Positions 11,961-22,034 of a stretch of 64,000 bases of DNA are shown in pieces (position 1 is the stretch's first letter; each line of letters opens with the position of its first letter). The translations under genes were made by a program, and so were the position numbers. The notes under the pieces are model-generated. The model did no database searches and was not told the origin of the DNA. It saw only the letters and a list, made by a program, of their open reading frames with translations. The stretch lies in NCBI GenBank assembly GCA_022495005.1, contig JAGYXB010000440.1, positions 1,426,001 through 1,490,000 of the forward strand. The letters are read 5' to 3'. This DNA is from Rhyacophila brunnea. Lineage: Eukaryota > Arthropoda > Insecta > Trichoptera > Rhyacophilidae.

Positions 11961-12690
11961 AAAATACAATTTTATTTTGTTACATATTGGTTATCATTTT
12001 TCATCAATATCAAATTGAGTATCTCGGTAATAATACAGTGTTTTGAACGTTATTAATAATCGTATAAAACTGGCCGTGTACACAATTGTCCAGGTTCGCT
12101 TTGAAACAATTAAGTAATTTGAATTAATGGCTGGACCTACAAAAACGTTTTAAAATGTTATGATGTAGATAACGAATACACAAAAGGAGAGGTTTTAAAA
12201 TTCGAATTTTTTGCTTTAAATTTAATTCGCGCGTTTTTTTTATCTCGCACTAAAGTTAACGCTCTGTAAAAGGCAGGCATGAATTTTATATACCGACCGG
12301 GTTAACAAATCGCACCCGTATGTCGCTCGACCCGGAGGTCTCGTTAAGATAAAGGTCATTTCTTAAAATCGCTCTCCGGAGACGAACCTTATATCTCGGC
12401 GTCCATCCGAGTAATTTGTTTACCTTCAGAATATCATCGCTTAAAATATTGCCCCGTGTTACAATGTTAAGCTAAAAAAATGACCCGTATAATGAGGAGA
12501 CGATGAGAGAGGGGTCTATGTAGTATGTAGCTATCGTCTATGGGAAAACTATGATTGGCAGATCAAATTTGGCCCAACGCCTTTACTACTATCCGAAACC
12601 TAAGAATGGATTTTCCATTTTTGAATTCTTTAAAATTTCGAAGTATGTACCTACCTACCTACGCGCTAAAATGGAACGCGATTTTATACT
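11961..12690. other. Unique sequence, GC-richer patch at 12285-12430
   Basis: The 12285-12430 segment (around CGACCGGGTTAACAAATCGC and CTCTCCGGAGACGAACC) is clearly GC-richer than its surroundings and matches nothing else in the window. It may be a conserved non-coding or promoter-proximal element. No open frame supports a protein. Confidence 0.35.
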
Positions 12691-12695
12691 TTCAG

Positions 12696-12790
12696 GATGT
12701 GGCTGTAAGAGAGTACAATTCCGAGTTCGGAAACATCTGGGATTTAAACCCATTCGCTGCGTCCAACGCAGGTTGTGCGTTGCCCATCAG
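12696..12790 (+). CDS. Candidate host exon, function unknown
   Basis: A good acceptor (TTTTATACTTTCAG ending at 12695) is followed in frame by DVAVREYNSEFGNIWDLNPF and AASNAGCALPIRW. Codon composition is balanced and roughly half GC, unlike the flanks. Two donor sites are possible: CGCAG|GTTGTG (exon end 12771) or ATCAG|GTGGCC (exon end 12790). The frame closes at a TAA in 12822-12824 if unspliced. It lies on the same strand as the 11024 candidate and could belong to the same gene. I do not recognise the family. Confidence 0.38.
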
Positions 12791-12824
12791 GTGGCCATTA
12801 GATATAATTAGCATAAGAATATAA

Positions 12825-13274
12825 TGTTATTTTCAAAATTTACGACTGTATATAATATGCATTAAAGATTGTCACGTAAACGAAACGCACATTAAATAAA
12901 TTGGTAATATTTGAAAACAGCGGGCTTTGTATTTCTTGCGTTTTTATTCAACCATTCAGAGACTTACTTGTATGTAAATAAAATATTTATTATTGTTATT
13001 ATATGTCATCACTGTCATAATTATCTTTAGTTATACACCTGCAGGAAGTTATTAGTTATAGGAAATAGATACTTACATTGATATTATTTATCTAGGCTGT
13101 TTTCATTTATTTTTTTTATACTGGGGGCTCAAAATCTGTCAGTACATCTGACCTCCACGTCCATAATCCCGCCACTGCATCTACATTAATTTTTGGACAA
13201 ATCACATTTATGATTTTAATGTCTAATCACACTGAAACAATTCCATAATTGCTATGAAATGGCGTAATATATTT
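12825..13274. other. Unannotated AT-rich DNA
   Basis: No coding or repeat structure was recognised. The segment runs up to the left end of a hAT MITE. Confidence 0.45.
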
Positions 13275-13832
13275 TAGTGGCGAAGAGTGGAGGTAGGCTG
13301 TTAAGATCCGACGTAAATAGTGCAGGTGTTAAACTTTGTCAGTCATACGTTTTTTTTTCCATTGAACTAATAGGTAAGTACTAAAATGTGTAACTGTTTA
13401 TTTGTTTTTAAAATTCAATTAAACCCTGCCTTATCCAAGCCATAATATATTATTATATAATCAAAAAAAATGTCATTTTTATAATATATCTAAAATTACG
13501 CTATTGAACTAAACATAATTTTAAATATTTTATTGATGGAAAAATATGTTTTTTATCTATTATGGTTTGGTTTACGCCTCGCTGTAATATGTATATATTC
13601 TTAATTTAGCAAAAACAAATAAGTATGACTGAAAAAGTGTGCACTATTTTTGCCGGATCGCCCATAGCATACATAAACTATTGTGGTTTGGATTAGGTGG
13701 GGTTTGATTGAATTTTAAAAACTAGCCAGCACCATGTGCAAATTGTATTCTTGGTTCAATGAAAACAAATAAGAATTACTGAAAAACTATTTTTGTCGAA
13801 TCTTAACAGCCTACCTCCACCCCTCGCCACTG
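13275..13832. mobile_element. CAGTGGCG-family hAT MITE, copy 2
   Basis: The left end TAGTGGCGAAGAGTGGAGGT and the right end ACCTCCACCCCTCGCCACTG are inverted partners that extend inward through GGCTGTTAAGATCCGAC and its complement. The interior carries repeated TTCAATTAAACCCTGCC and TATTATGGTTTGG motifs. The flanking 8 bases are AT-rich and match poorly, so the target duplication has decayed or is obscured. Family copies at 45260 and 47420 share the layout. Confidence 0.8.
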
Positions 13833-14255
13833 ATAATATATACTCACTTGAATTATAGTCTTATAACTTATAACCTCTTCGGGTAATACCTCATAGAGTG
13901 ACTGTAGCAGAGAACTTGAAATCAATATTTGTCACTGTGTCATAAAATATTCATGGCCCACGTAGTGGCAGCGAGCTCGTTTCCCAACATTCATTCCCCC
14001 CATAAAATACATCCAGGTATTCCCCGACTATCAAAAAACGTGGAACTAATAACGCCATAAGCCCCCCATAAGCAATCAAACATGCATTATCCAAGTGTAA
14101 TTTCACCTTTTCCCCGTTAATGCAAGTAACGTGTCGTTCATGCCAGTGGTGTTCATACAAATATGCTGATAATTTTCATTAAATTGACTTTTAACTTTCA
14201 CGATAGGTTTCATTGGGTATCAATTAAAATCAGTATCAATTTTCTATATGTATTA
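13833..14255. other. Unique sequence before the Helitron
   Basis: The segment 13950-14150 is less AT-rich than its surroundings and has a 69-codon minus-strand frame (13951-14160) with no recognisable motif and no splice signals. I do not call it a gene. Confidence 0.4.
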
Positions 14256-16144
14256 TCTCTATACTTATATATAAAAATCTCGTGTCACGATGTTTGTGGT
14301 CGCACTCCTCCGAAATGGCTCGACCGATTTTTATGAATTTTTTTATGTATATTTGTTAGGTATGAGAATAGGTCAACAAGTATATTTCATACCGCTAGGT
14401 GATTAGGGTATCTCTATCCAGAAATTTTTTTCTTTTATTTTTTTGACAATTTTTTTTTGTATTTTTTTTATTATTTGGCATCAAAAAATACCTATAATCC
14501 CAAATTTTCACTCTCCTATCCCCACCCTCCCATTTTTTAATCGCGATTTTATTATTTTTGTATGAACAAATTTAACCGTCGTTCGTATTTGAAACAGAAC
14601 GAAATTATGTATGTTGTTGAATGACAGATGGCGCTACGTCCGAGAAGAATTCAAAAGAAGCGTCGCTCATTTTCACATTTTGACAATTCATTCGGCATAT
14701 CACAACGCAGTGCGTGCAAAATTTTGTACGATTTATTTTATTTTTATCTATTTTTGTGTGCGTGTATTACAGTGCACAATGCCAGCAAGACGCAAGGGGG
14801 GCCATTTGGGCCGTCGAACGAATAAAGCAACAGACATGCGAAATAGTAGAGCAGAAATAACAGACGAACAAATCCAATAAGATAACAAAAACGTGCGTGT
14901 GACCATGTTGCAATTGCGTGCATCTCAATCACAAGAGGCACGAGCTGAACGAAATCAACAACGACAATTGGAACGAAGCCAAGCGCGCCGGTTCGTAGTT
15001 AACACACGCAAAGCAAATGACCGACAACGCCAACAAGTACATCGAGCATTTACATCCGCTTCGTTCCTTCGCCTCGCATTCGAGTACAAGCCAGATATTG
15101 ACTATTCCGCTCATCCGAAAGTGCTGATTGGTGCTATGGACAAAGAATGTCCCCATTGTTATGCGCTCAAATTCAAACATGAGTCAGCCCGGATGTGTTG
15201 CGCATCAGGAAAAGTGCAACTACCATAAATTGAGACACCACCAGAACCATTGAACGGCTTGCTCATCGGCACGATTCCAGATTCAAACCTGTTCCTGAAG
15301 TCCATTCGCGCATTCAATTCATGCTTCCAAATGACTTCGTTCGGAGCAACAGAAATTGTTCACAATACTGCGGCAAATGGTCAACAATTCCATTCTACGT
15401 TCAAAATCAAAGGCCAAGTATACCACAAAGTAGGCCCGGCCCATTGCTGCCAATGCCAAACGAGCCACATATTTTTTTACAAATCTACTTCATGGGCGGT
15501 GAAGACATCGATCGTGTGGATGCACGTGGCAGCTACAATAATCTCAATTCGCCTAATGCCAGGCGCATCGTCGGCGAACTGGACGCCCTATTGAATGAGC
15601 ACAGTGAATTATTGAAATTCTTCAAAGCACACATGCACAAATTACAAAGTGACAATCACGCTATTGTCATCAATCCTGATAAAACACCAGCTGGAGAGCA
15701 CGTGCGTCGATTCAATGCGTTTGTTGTTGACGATATTGCTGGAATCATGATTGGCGACCGCACATCGACGCGAGAAATCGTGATTCGAAGAAGAAACAAT
15801 AATCTGGAGTTCATCGCTGACACACACCGTTCATACGACGCTCTCCAATATCCGCTAATTTTCTGGAAGGGACAAGACGGATATTGCATAAACATTAAAC
15901 AACGAGATCCTGTCACAGGTAATTCATTCATTATGAACATCATTACTCATTTTGAATTGAGAAAATAAATGGTTGGTGTTTTTTTGTTTTTATCGGCGGT
16001 CATCGTCTACAGCGCTCGATTCCTCTTTCTCTCATAGATCCCATCCCTACACACTTAGGATACATTCGTTATTTTTTATTTAACAACCAAAATATTCACT
16101 AAAAATAATTTATATGGCAGAACAACGTTTGCCGGGTCAGCTAG
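14256..16144 (+). mobile_element. Helitron, internally deleted, with Rep-helicase N-terminus
   Basis: The 5' end is TCTCTATACTTATATATAAA after A14255, continuing into the TCGTGTCACGATGTTTGTGG and GGCTCGACCGATTTTTATG motifs that open many insect Helitrons. The 3' end has a small hairpin around GGCAGAACAACGTTTGCC, then GGGTCAGCTAG with host T at 16145. Insertion between A and T without duplication fits rolling-circle transposition. The inside carries only the beginning of the Rep-helicase ORF, so the copy cannot be autonomous. Confidence 0.9.
14779..15968 (+). pseudogene. Helitron Rep-helicase, N-terminal fragment, broken
   Basis: Starting from ATG at 14779, the plus strand encodes the N-terminal part of an animal Helitron protein. 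Recognisable blocks are MPARRKGGHLG, an Arg/Gln-rich segment, a zinc-ribbon-like CPHCYALKF...CCASGK, a PDSNLFLKSIRAFNSCFQMT block, and near the end HRSYDALQYPLIFWKGQDGY of the Helitron_like_N domain. There are in-frame stops at about 14878 and 15226 and a frameshift near 15440 (frame 1 to frame 3). The frame ends at 15968, before the HUH nuclease and helicase domains that should follow. It is therefore a non-functional remnant. Confidence 0.85.
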
Positions 16145-16719
16145 TAATATATATTATTTTTCACTGTTTGTATTAAGGTACAAGTTCGATCTCATGTTCA
16201 GTGTTGCCAATTTAGCGTTTTTCGATAGGCACCTAGCTTGCAAATAACGCATTTCGCTTGTGGCGTTTTTGATACAGCCAACTTTAATGTGCTGAAAATA
16301 CGCTAGATATTTAGTATATTAATTTTCGTGCGCATCAAATCAAATACCTACCTAATGCAGGGAAGTCGGTAACTATTTTAATAGAGTGAAAAATAAAACA
16401 ACATAACTATACACGTTGAAACATTAAGAGAATTCATGGACTTATAGTGAAATTCTATAATATAATTTAATGTGTGCTTAGGTATCAATGCTTAATTATT
16501 ATCGGAATGACATGAAACGAAACTTATTTAACTTATTAAACGATATCATTATGTATAATAGGCGTGTCCCCACATGCTGAAGAGGGCACCCAGGCCATAA
16601 TCTTTGCCTCCCCTCCCTACCTAAGGATAAAAGCAGTGGGACGCTTTTTTAATACATACATCTATTTGAATTATGAAAATTTAATAAACAGTACTCCAAA
16701 ATGCTATCATACAGCGATA
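16145..16719. other. Unannotated AT-rich DNA
   Basis: No exon, RNA gene or terminal repeat was recognised. A slightly GC-richer run at 16560-16640 has an open frame without identifiable motif. Confidence 0.45.
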
Positions 16720-16721
16720 TA

Positions 16722-18016
16722 CGAGGGTGGGTCAATAAGTCCTTAGAAAAGCCGACAGGTGGCGCGACTAGTACTGTAAGCGGTTTGTTTTCATGCAGCG
16801 GCACTACCGATTCAGTATGCTGCGAAGTTTCAATCAGATTGGTCGGGTTGTTGTGTGTTTCTCGTACATTTAAAAAAAAAATTTGCTTGTGGAAAATGGA
16901 AAAATGGAAAATTTGAGTTTAGAGCTGTTATTAAACATTTTAATATAAAAGGGTTAACAGCAAAGGAAATAAAAAATGAGTTGGATTTAGTTCACGGCAT
17001 ATCTGCTCCTTCACTTGCAACTATTTATAACTGGTTAAATGAATTTAAACGTGGTCGTACATCAACAAAGGATGAACCACGCTCAGGACGTCCTGTAGAG
17101 GTGACTACACCAGAAATGATCAATAAAATCCACGATATGGTGTTAAGTGACCGAAGATTAAAGTTGAGTGAGATAATTGAGGTTACAGGAATCTCAAAAG
17201 GTAGCGTCATTTCTATTTTACATGACAAATTGGGCATGAAAAAATTTCTGCAAGATGGGTGCCGCGTTTGCTCACAGTCGACAATAAACGCAATAGGGTG
17301 GTGGCCTCTAAAGCCCTGTTGTCGCTCATGCAACGCAATCCGGATGAATTTTTTCGTCGCTTTGTGACTGTAGATGAAACATGGATACACCACTATACTC
17401 CTGAGACGAAAGAACAGTCAAAGCAGTGGATTGCGAAAGGCGAACCATGTCCAAAGAAGGCGAAAGCCGTAAAATCAGCTGGTAAGGTTATGGCTACTGT
17501 ATTTTGGGATGCACGTGGAATTATTTTCGTTGACTATTTGGAAAAAGGAAAAACAATAACAGGGGACTATTATGCATCTTTATTGGACCAGCTAAAAAAC
17601 AAAATTGAAGAAAAACGGCCTCATTTAAACAGGAAAAAAATCCTCTTTCATCAGGACAATGCCCGTGTTCACACATGTTTACGATCAATGGCTAAAATTG
17701 AAGAATTGAAGTTCGAATTGGTCGACCACCCACCGTATTCGCCAGATTTAGCCCCCAGTGACTTTTTCCTTTTCCCAAACTTAAAAAAATGGCTAAGTGG
17801 ACAACGTTTTTTTTCAAATGAAGAAGTCATCGATCGGACAAATGCTTATTTTGAGGACCTTCCGAAAACTTATTTTTCTGACGGTTTAAAAAAAATTGAG
17901 AAACGTCTAACCAAGTGTATTGAGCTCCAAGGAGATTATGTTGAGAAATAAAAAAAAAATACAAAAATAAAAACTGTTTTAATGCTTTTTTCTAAGGAAT
18001 TATTGACCCACCCTCG
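16722..18016 (+). mobile_element. Full-length mariner element (1295 bp)
   Basis: The 5' TIR CGAGGGTGGGTCAATAAGTC is matched by the complement at the 3' end (GAATTATTGACCCACCCTCG), and a TA dinucleotide flanks each end (16720-16721 and 18017-18018). The element has the usual mariner length of about 1.3 kb and a single transposase gene. High identity between the TIRs and a largely open reading frame suggest a comparatively recent arrival. Confidence 0.95.
16855..17951 (+). pseudogene. mariner transposase, one frameshift
   Basis: The first part (about 16900-17240) holds the paired helix-turn-helix DNA-binding region with FKRGRTSTKDEPRSGRP between the two HTH units. The catalytic part is in another frame from about 17240: VDETWIHHYTPE (first Asp codon 17373), HQDNARVHT (second Asp 17655) and APSDFFLF (third Asp 17760). 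The second and third Asp are separated by 34 residues, the DD34D spacing of mariner. The end is GDYVEK, stop at 17949-17951. A one-base indel in the T-run near 17235-17245 splits the gene. The usual start is also lost: ATGs near 16896 are out of frame with the body. Confidence 0.93.
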
Positions 18017-18018
18017 TA

Positions 18019-18347
18019 TTTTAAGATCTTAATATATTTCAAGCAAAATTGCGCCACAGGCGACTTTTTCATATTAGAGCAAATTTTTGATGTGTCTTAT
18101 TAATTTCATGTACTTGGTCGACCCGTTACGCCGGGCTTCCAGGCTAGAGCCCTGTCAGCCCCCTCTTGTGAGGCCCATGATAATAAGTACCCAATAAATA
18201 TAAATATCTATTTCCATTTTAGTAAGCATACAAAGACTTATTCCATTTAATGGTACTTGATATTTGGTCAATCGAAAGGTGTGCTATGTAAACAATTAAG
18301 GTAAATGATTATTACTAATTAGTAACCGACTTCCGTCGCCAGCCAAA
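18019..18347. other. Unannotated, with a GC-rich repeat scrap
   Basis: A short block at 18115-18175 (CTAGAGCCCTGTCAGCCCCC region) resembles, in inverted form, part of the hAT element at 39754-40563 near 40065-40125. Nothing else is recognised. Confidence 0.4.
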
Positions 18348-18842
18348 TTTTACGACGTTTTTATTAGCTCGTATTCTTGTTTGTCCGGTAGTTTTTTATC
18401 CAGTACAAATCTTGTAATCGATTTTAACTAACTTCCCGACTAGCTAGACATTTGAAACTTTTAGAATATATCAGAACACGACGACAATGCATTATTTTAA
18501 TACTTTTGGCCATCCTTAAGCAGAATTGAATTCATTTTCAGTTAATTCTGTTTTGTATGTTTCGGAAAAAATTCGTTAAAAGTAATATTTACTACTCACT
18601 ATTATTGGTTGCTAAGTGGGTCCTAGCAACTAAATTATTAATATATCTATATGTGCGTTACTATGGAAATCAATATGAAATGTCAAAATGATATTTCTGT
18701 ATTCTATAATATTTATTCAGTATTTCTGTCAAGTACAATAAAATGTTTTTATTAATAGGTACATACATACTATATGATTCAACAGAAAATTTAAAAACGT
18801 GGTATATAAAAAGTTATTTTTATCTTGTAATGTTATTATTGA
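18348..18842 (+). repeat. Family C dispersed repeat, copy 2
   Basis: Same order of motifs as the copy at 11448, from GCTCGTATTCTTGTTTGTCC through GAATATATCAGAACACGACG to CGTGGTATATAAAAAG and ATCTTGTAAT. It lacks part of the internal TTTGTTTG tract. Start and end again show no duplication that can be defined with confidence. Confidence 0.8.
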
Positions 18843-19216
18843 CGTTCTTATACCGATCAATACTGAATATGTTTTTGATATTGTTCAAAATTATGTAGTT
18901 TCTGAATGTCATATTATTTTCCCCACCGCTGCGTGAAATAGTCTGAAAATGAAATGGAAAAATGCGTGCGTGTCATGGAGTAGGCATAAAAGCGACCGGA
19001 CTGGCAACACTATCGAATAAAATATTCAGACGACTCGTGGTACGTGGTCTCCATATCAACCGTAATGGCTTTAAATTTAACCGGCCTTACCTGCTTTATA
19101 TACGCGGCGTTTCTTCGTCAGTTACATTAGGAGACATTGTAAATAATATATTATTTTATCAGACATTTTGCTTCCACTCTATTTGGATTATTTACAAAGA
19201 CTAGCCCACTGTGGAT
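18843..19216. other. Unique segment with weak promoter-like signals
   Basis: An 80-codon frame (18962-19204) has no recognised motif. A TTTATATACG at about 19098 lies some 25 bases upstream of TCAGTTAC, loosely like an insect TATA plus initiator, but the spacing is short and no gene follows. I record it without calling a promoter. Confidence 0.25.
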
Positions 19217-19588
19217 TGGTTACATGTAAGTTGTACGCATGCAGTTCATCGTGGGACACTTATTCGTGCGCCGCAGTACGTGAAACATGATTTCGTATAA
19301 CATTTTATCAAATGAAGAGTTCTTCGTTGAACATTTCACCGTGGAATACATTTGTACGTATCTTACAAATTCGGCGATAGTTTGCAAATAGAACTGTTCC
19401 AATTAGATTAACCCTAACCTAACCTAACCTAACATAGTAAAGACATACGTACAAATATACTCCACGGTGAAATATTCAACGAAGAACTCGTCATTTGATT
19501 AAATGTTACACGAACTCATGTTTCACGTACTGCGGCGCACGAATAAGTGCCCTGCGGTGAACTGTTTACGTACAAATTTCCGGATACG
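19217..19588. mobile_element. Foldback transposon (8-bp TSD), CCTAA loop
   Basis: The element starts TGGTTACATGTAAGTTGTAC and ends GTACAAATTTCCGGATACG. Flanking octamers CTGTGGAT (19209-19216) and CTGTGGGT (19589-19596) differ at one base. Nearly the whole unit is a hairpin: the arm with CACTTATTCGTGCGCCGCAG, ATCAAATGA, CAACGAAGAACTC and CACCGTGG occurs in both orientations. The loop near 19410-19433 holds four or more CCTAA repeats. There is no protein. The same ends recur at 29707, 32739, 38696, 46810 and 50975. Confidence 0.88.
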
Positions 19589-19869
19589 CTGTGGGTTTAG
19601 TTTGAGCGATCTAGTTGGCAGAATACCCGTATCAGTGAGCTTAATCACGCGGCTGGAAAAAATACACGTTGCTATTTTAAAGTGTGTTTTATCGGTTGTA
19701 GTCATATAGTATACAAGCTAAGATAGTAATGGGTTATCAAATTAGTACCTACTATAGATTTTTAAAACGTCATAACAGCCATTTTCTCTGACTCCCACCA
19801 ACATTGACATTTTTATTTGTGTTCAGTATTGTTTGGAAAATCATCGTACAGCGTATACAAATTGTTAAA

Positions 19870-20126
19870 ATGTATTACATCAATAATGAATCTATTCGAG
19901 CTACGTTTCGGGCATTAGGTTGTCAAAATAATCAACCTATGGAGCTTACTATTCATGATTAAAAGTTCGAGCCAAATGATATTGTATGGAGGTAATGTTA
20001 AGAATTCAACCCGTCAAAAATGTAAACGAACTGTTGAAAATGTCGATGTTGAGAATCAGAGTGAGAATGAACATCCAGAACAATCGATTACACGTCGTTC
20101 TCGAGAACTTGGACTTTCTTATGTTA
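19870..20126 (+). pseudogene. Tc1/mariner-type transposase, N-terminal half, broken
   Basis: Read from ATG 19870, NNESIRATFRALG resembles the N-terminal helix-turn-helix of insect mariner-like transposases. After a frameshift near 19955, VENVDVENQSENEHPEQSIT then RRSRELGLSY matches the linker and second HTH of the same family. The gene stops abruptly at a TA where a MITE is inserted (20127-20486) and resumes at 20487. Several stops and frameshifts make it non-functional. Confidence 0.75.
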
Positions 20127-20486
20127 AGGCTATAATTCAGGACTGTATAAAACGATCGTGACTACGCGACGCGAAGATTGTGCAAACGACGCGTGCAGAA
20201 CAAAACATAAGTTGTCATAAAAAGTCAACATGCGTCCATTTAATGTTATGTTTATTGTTCTATTAGTAATAATAATAATATATTCATTGACGTGTTTTCT
20301 TTTTTAACTACATACGTACAGTTTTTTAGTCATCTTTACACGATTTAAGAATTAATTCCCCCGTCGCCATCACATAACAAATTGACGTGTTCACAGCTCG
20401 ACTTTTGTTCTGCAATTGCCAGCGAGTCCGAAATTTCATCACACCCATAGTTGAAAATTATTTGTCGTTTCACTGAAGTATACTCT
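20127..20486 (-). mobile_element. TA-flanked MITE (family D) inside a transposase gene
   Basis: The ends AGGCTATAATTCAG and CTGAAGTATACTCT are inverted partners, each flanked by TA (20125-20126 and 20487-20488). At about 360 bp it has the same length as the opposite-orientation copy at 20990-21351. Further copies are at 53285 and 55040. It carries internal motifs CGACGCGTGCAGAACA and GTTGAAAATTATTTG. Removing it joins the two transposase parts in register of homology, so it is a later insertion. Confidence 0.82.
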
Positions 20487-20960
20487 TAAGCACTACGTGA
20501 AATATTCTTCATAAATATTTGCATTTGAATGCATATAAAACACAATTAGCACAATAATGAACTTAACCCGAATGACCATTTGGTGCGTCGAAAATTATTG
20601 TCTCCATTATTTTATAAAAAAATCGTTTTCAGCGAAGAAGATCATTTTTCAATGGCTTCGTCAATAAGTACAATTATTGTCGCATTTTGAGTAAGTAATG
20701 AAAACCAACATGCTACTTCAGGTTTATGTGGTTTATGGTTAGGAGGTGTAATTCGACCACATTTTTTGAAAACGAAAATGGCAATGCAAAGATGTCAATG
20801 AAGAACACTACAGATGGTTACTGATTTTTTTCTTGCATGGAATGATTTTGATCTGGTCGATATATGGTTCCAACAAGACGGTACAATATGGCGCATACAA
20901 CTGGTGACACAATCAACTAATTGATATTCAAATAAAAATAAATATTTCTTATTTGATAAC
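20487..20960 (+). pseudogene. Tc1/mariner-type transposase, catalytic part, broken
   Basis: Immediately after the MITE the homology resumes as ILHKYLHLNAYKTQLAQ, then PNDHLVRR. At 20636 FSEEDHF corresponds to the first-Asp motif of the family (usually SDEAHF). GVIRPHFFENENGNA lies at about 20745. The second-Asp block DIWFQQDG is readable at 20855-20882 in a different frame. The third Asp region is not found, because another family D element follows at 20990. There are stops and frameshifts throughout. Confidence 0.75.
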
Positions 20961-20989
20961 CCTTTATATTCAAATAATAATCTGCATAA

Positions 20990-21351
20990 AGAGCGTACTT
21001 CAGTGAAACGGCAAATAATTTTCAACAGTAGGTGCGACGAAATTTCTCACTAGTCGCCAATCGGAGACCGCAGGTGGTGTGCGCACGTCGATTTGTTTTA
21101 TCATGGCGTCGGATGAAAATATTCTTAAATCGTGTAAAGATGACTAAAAACTTTACGTATGTACTTAAAAAAGAAAACGTGGCAATGAATATACTATTAT
21201 TATTAGTAATATAACAATAAACATAATATTAAATGGACACATGTTGGATTTTTATTACAGATTATATTTCGTTCGGCACGCGTCATTTGCACAATCCGCG
21301 CATCGCTTAGTCACGATCTTTTTAGACCATGCCTCAACTGAAGTATAGCCT
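20990..21351 (+). mobile_element. Family D MITE, opposite orientation
   Basis: It begins AGAGCGTACTTCAGTGAAAC, continues GGCAAATAATTTTCAACAG, and ends CTGAAGTATAGCCT. The length matches the inverted copy at 20127-20486, so the two form a widely spaced inverted repeat around the transposase remnant. Internal landmarks are GATGAAAATATTCTTAAATC and GTTCGGCACGCGTCATTTGC. No coding potential is recognised. Confidence 0.8.
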
Positions 21352-21483
21352 TGATAATAAATGCTCAAGAGTTCAGTCCCTCTGTGACTACAAATAATGC
21401 GACTATAAATCCCAGTTTGGAGAAAATAGTTTTCTTTTCTCAATGAATATTCATCCACCACCGCCTTGCGCTAGAAATGTTAG

Positions 21484-21534
21484 TCACCTACTGTTGAAAA
21501 TTATTTGCCGTTTCACTGAAGTACGCTCTTAAAG
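21484..21534 (-). repeat. Isolated family D end
   Basis: CACCTACTGTTGAAAATTAT then TTGCCGTTTCACTGAAGTAC and GCTCTTAA is the complement of the start of the 20990 copy (about 45 bp). It could be the right terminal repeat of the parent transposon whose transposase remnant lies upstream, or a truncated third MITE. Confidence 0.7.
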
Positions 21535-22034
21535 AAGCTTTGAGAGCAAATGCGGCGAATCTATAAAGGCATCTAGAAATAAAACAAATAAAGTACATAA
21601 TGCAACAAGATATAATAATTAAACATTTTTATTTATTATAATAAAACACAGTACTTATAATAATTATTATTAGACATCAGTTATCAAAAACCAATAAGTC
21701 CACGTTTCAATATTTGTAGTAAACAACAGTTTCTTGTTTCTAACGAAAGCGGTTGTTTTCAGCCAGTTTCTTTTTTCCATAGAAGGTATTGTATTTTCAA
21801 GTTTTATCACGCAATAAATCCATTATTGCAATAAATATTAGCACAATAAAATTATCATTTTATAAATAGATTTCTTTGAAATTGTGTTTTTAAAGATTTT
21901 TATGTATGTTTTACAAGTTATAAGTTAAATTTTATTTTATTAAATTTAGATAATATTATAATATTTGTGATCTAATTATTACTATATATACTTCACGTAG
22001 GTAATTTAATAATGATTAAAACTATCTTTTATAG
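21535..22034. other. AT-rich DNA, nothing recognised
   Basis: The stretch is very AT-rich with no open frame of note or repeat ends. Confidence 0.5.

Noticed and set aside
13951..14160. 69-codon minus-strand frame
   Set aside because: No splice sites, no recognisable family, no supporting neighbours.
15642..15943. Minus-strand frames of 61 and 95 codons
   Set aside because: Antisense shadows of the Helitron Rep-helicase fragment.
17025..17393. 122-codon minus-strand frame
   Set aside because: Antisense shadow of the mariner transposase.
19098..19130. TATA box plus initiator promoter
   Set aside because: Spacing is a few bases short and no gene follows; a foldback element sits about 90 bases downstream.
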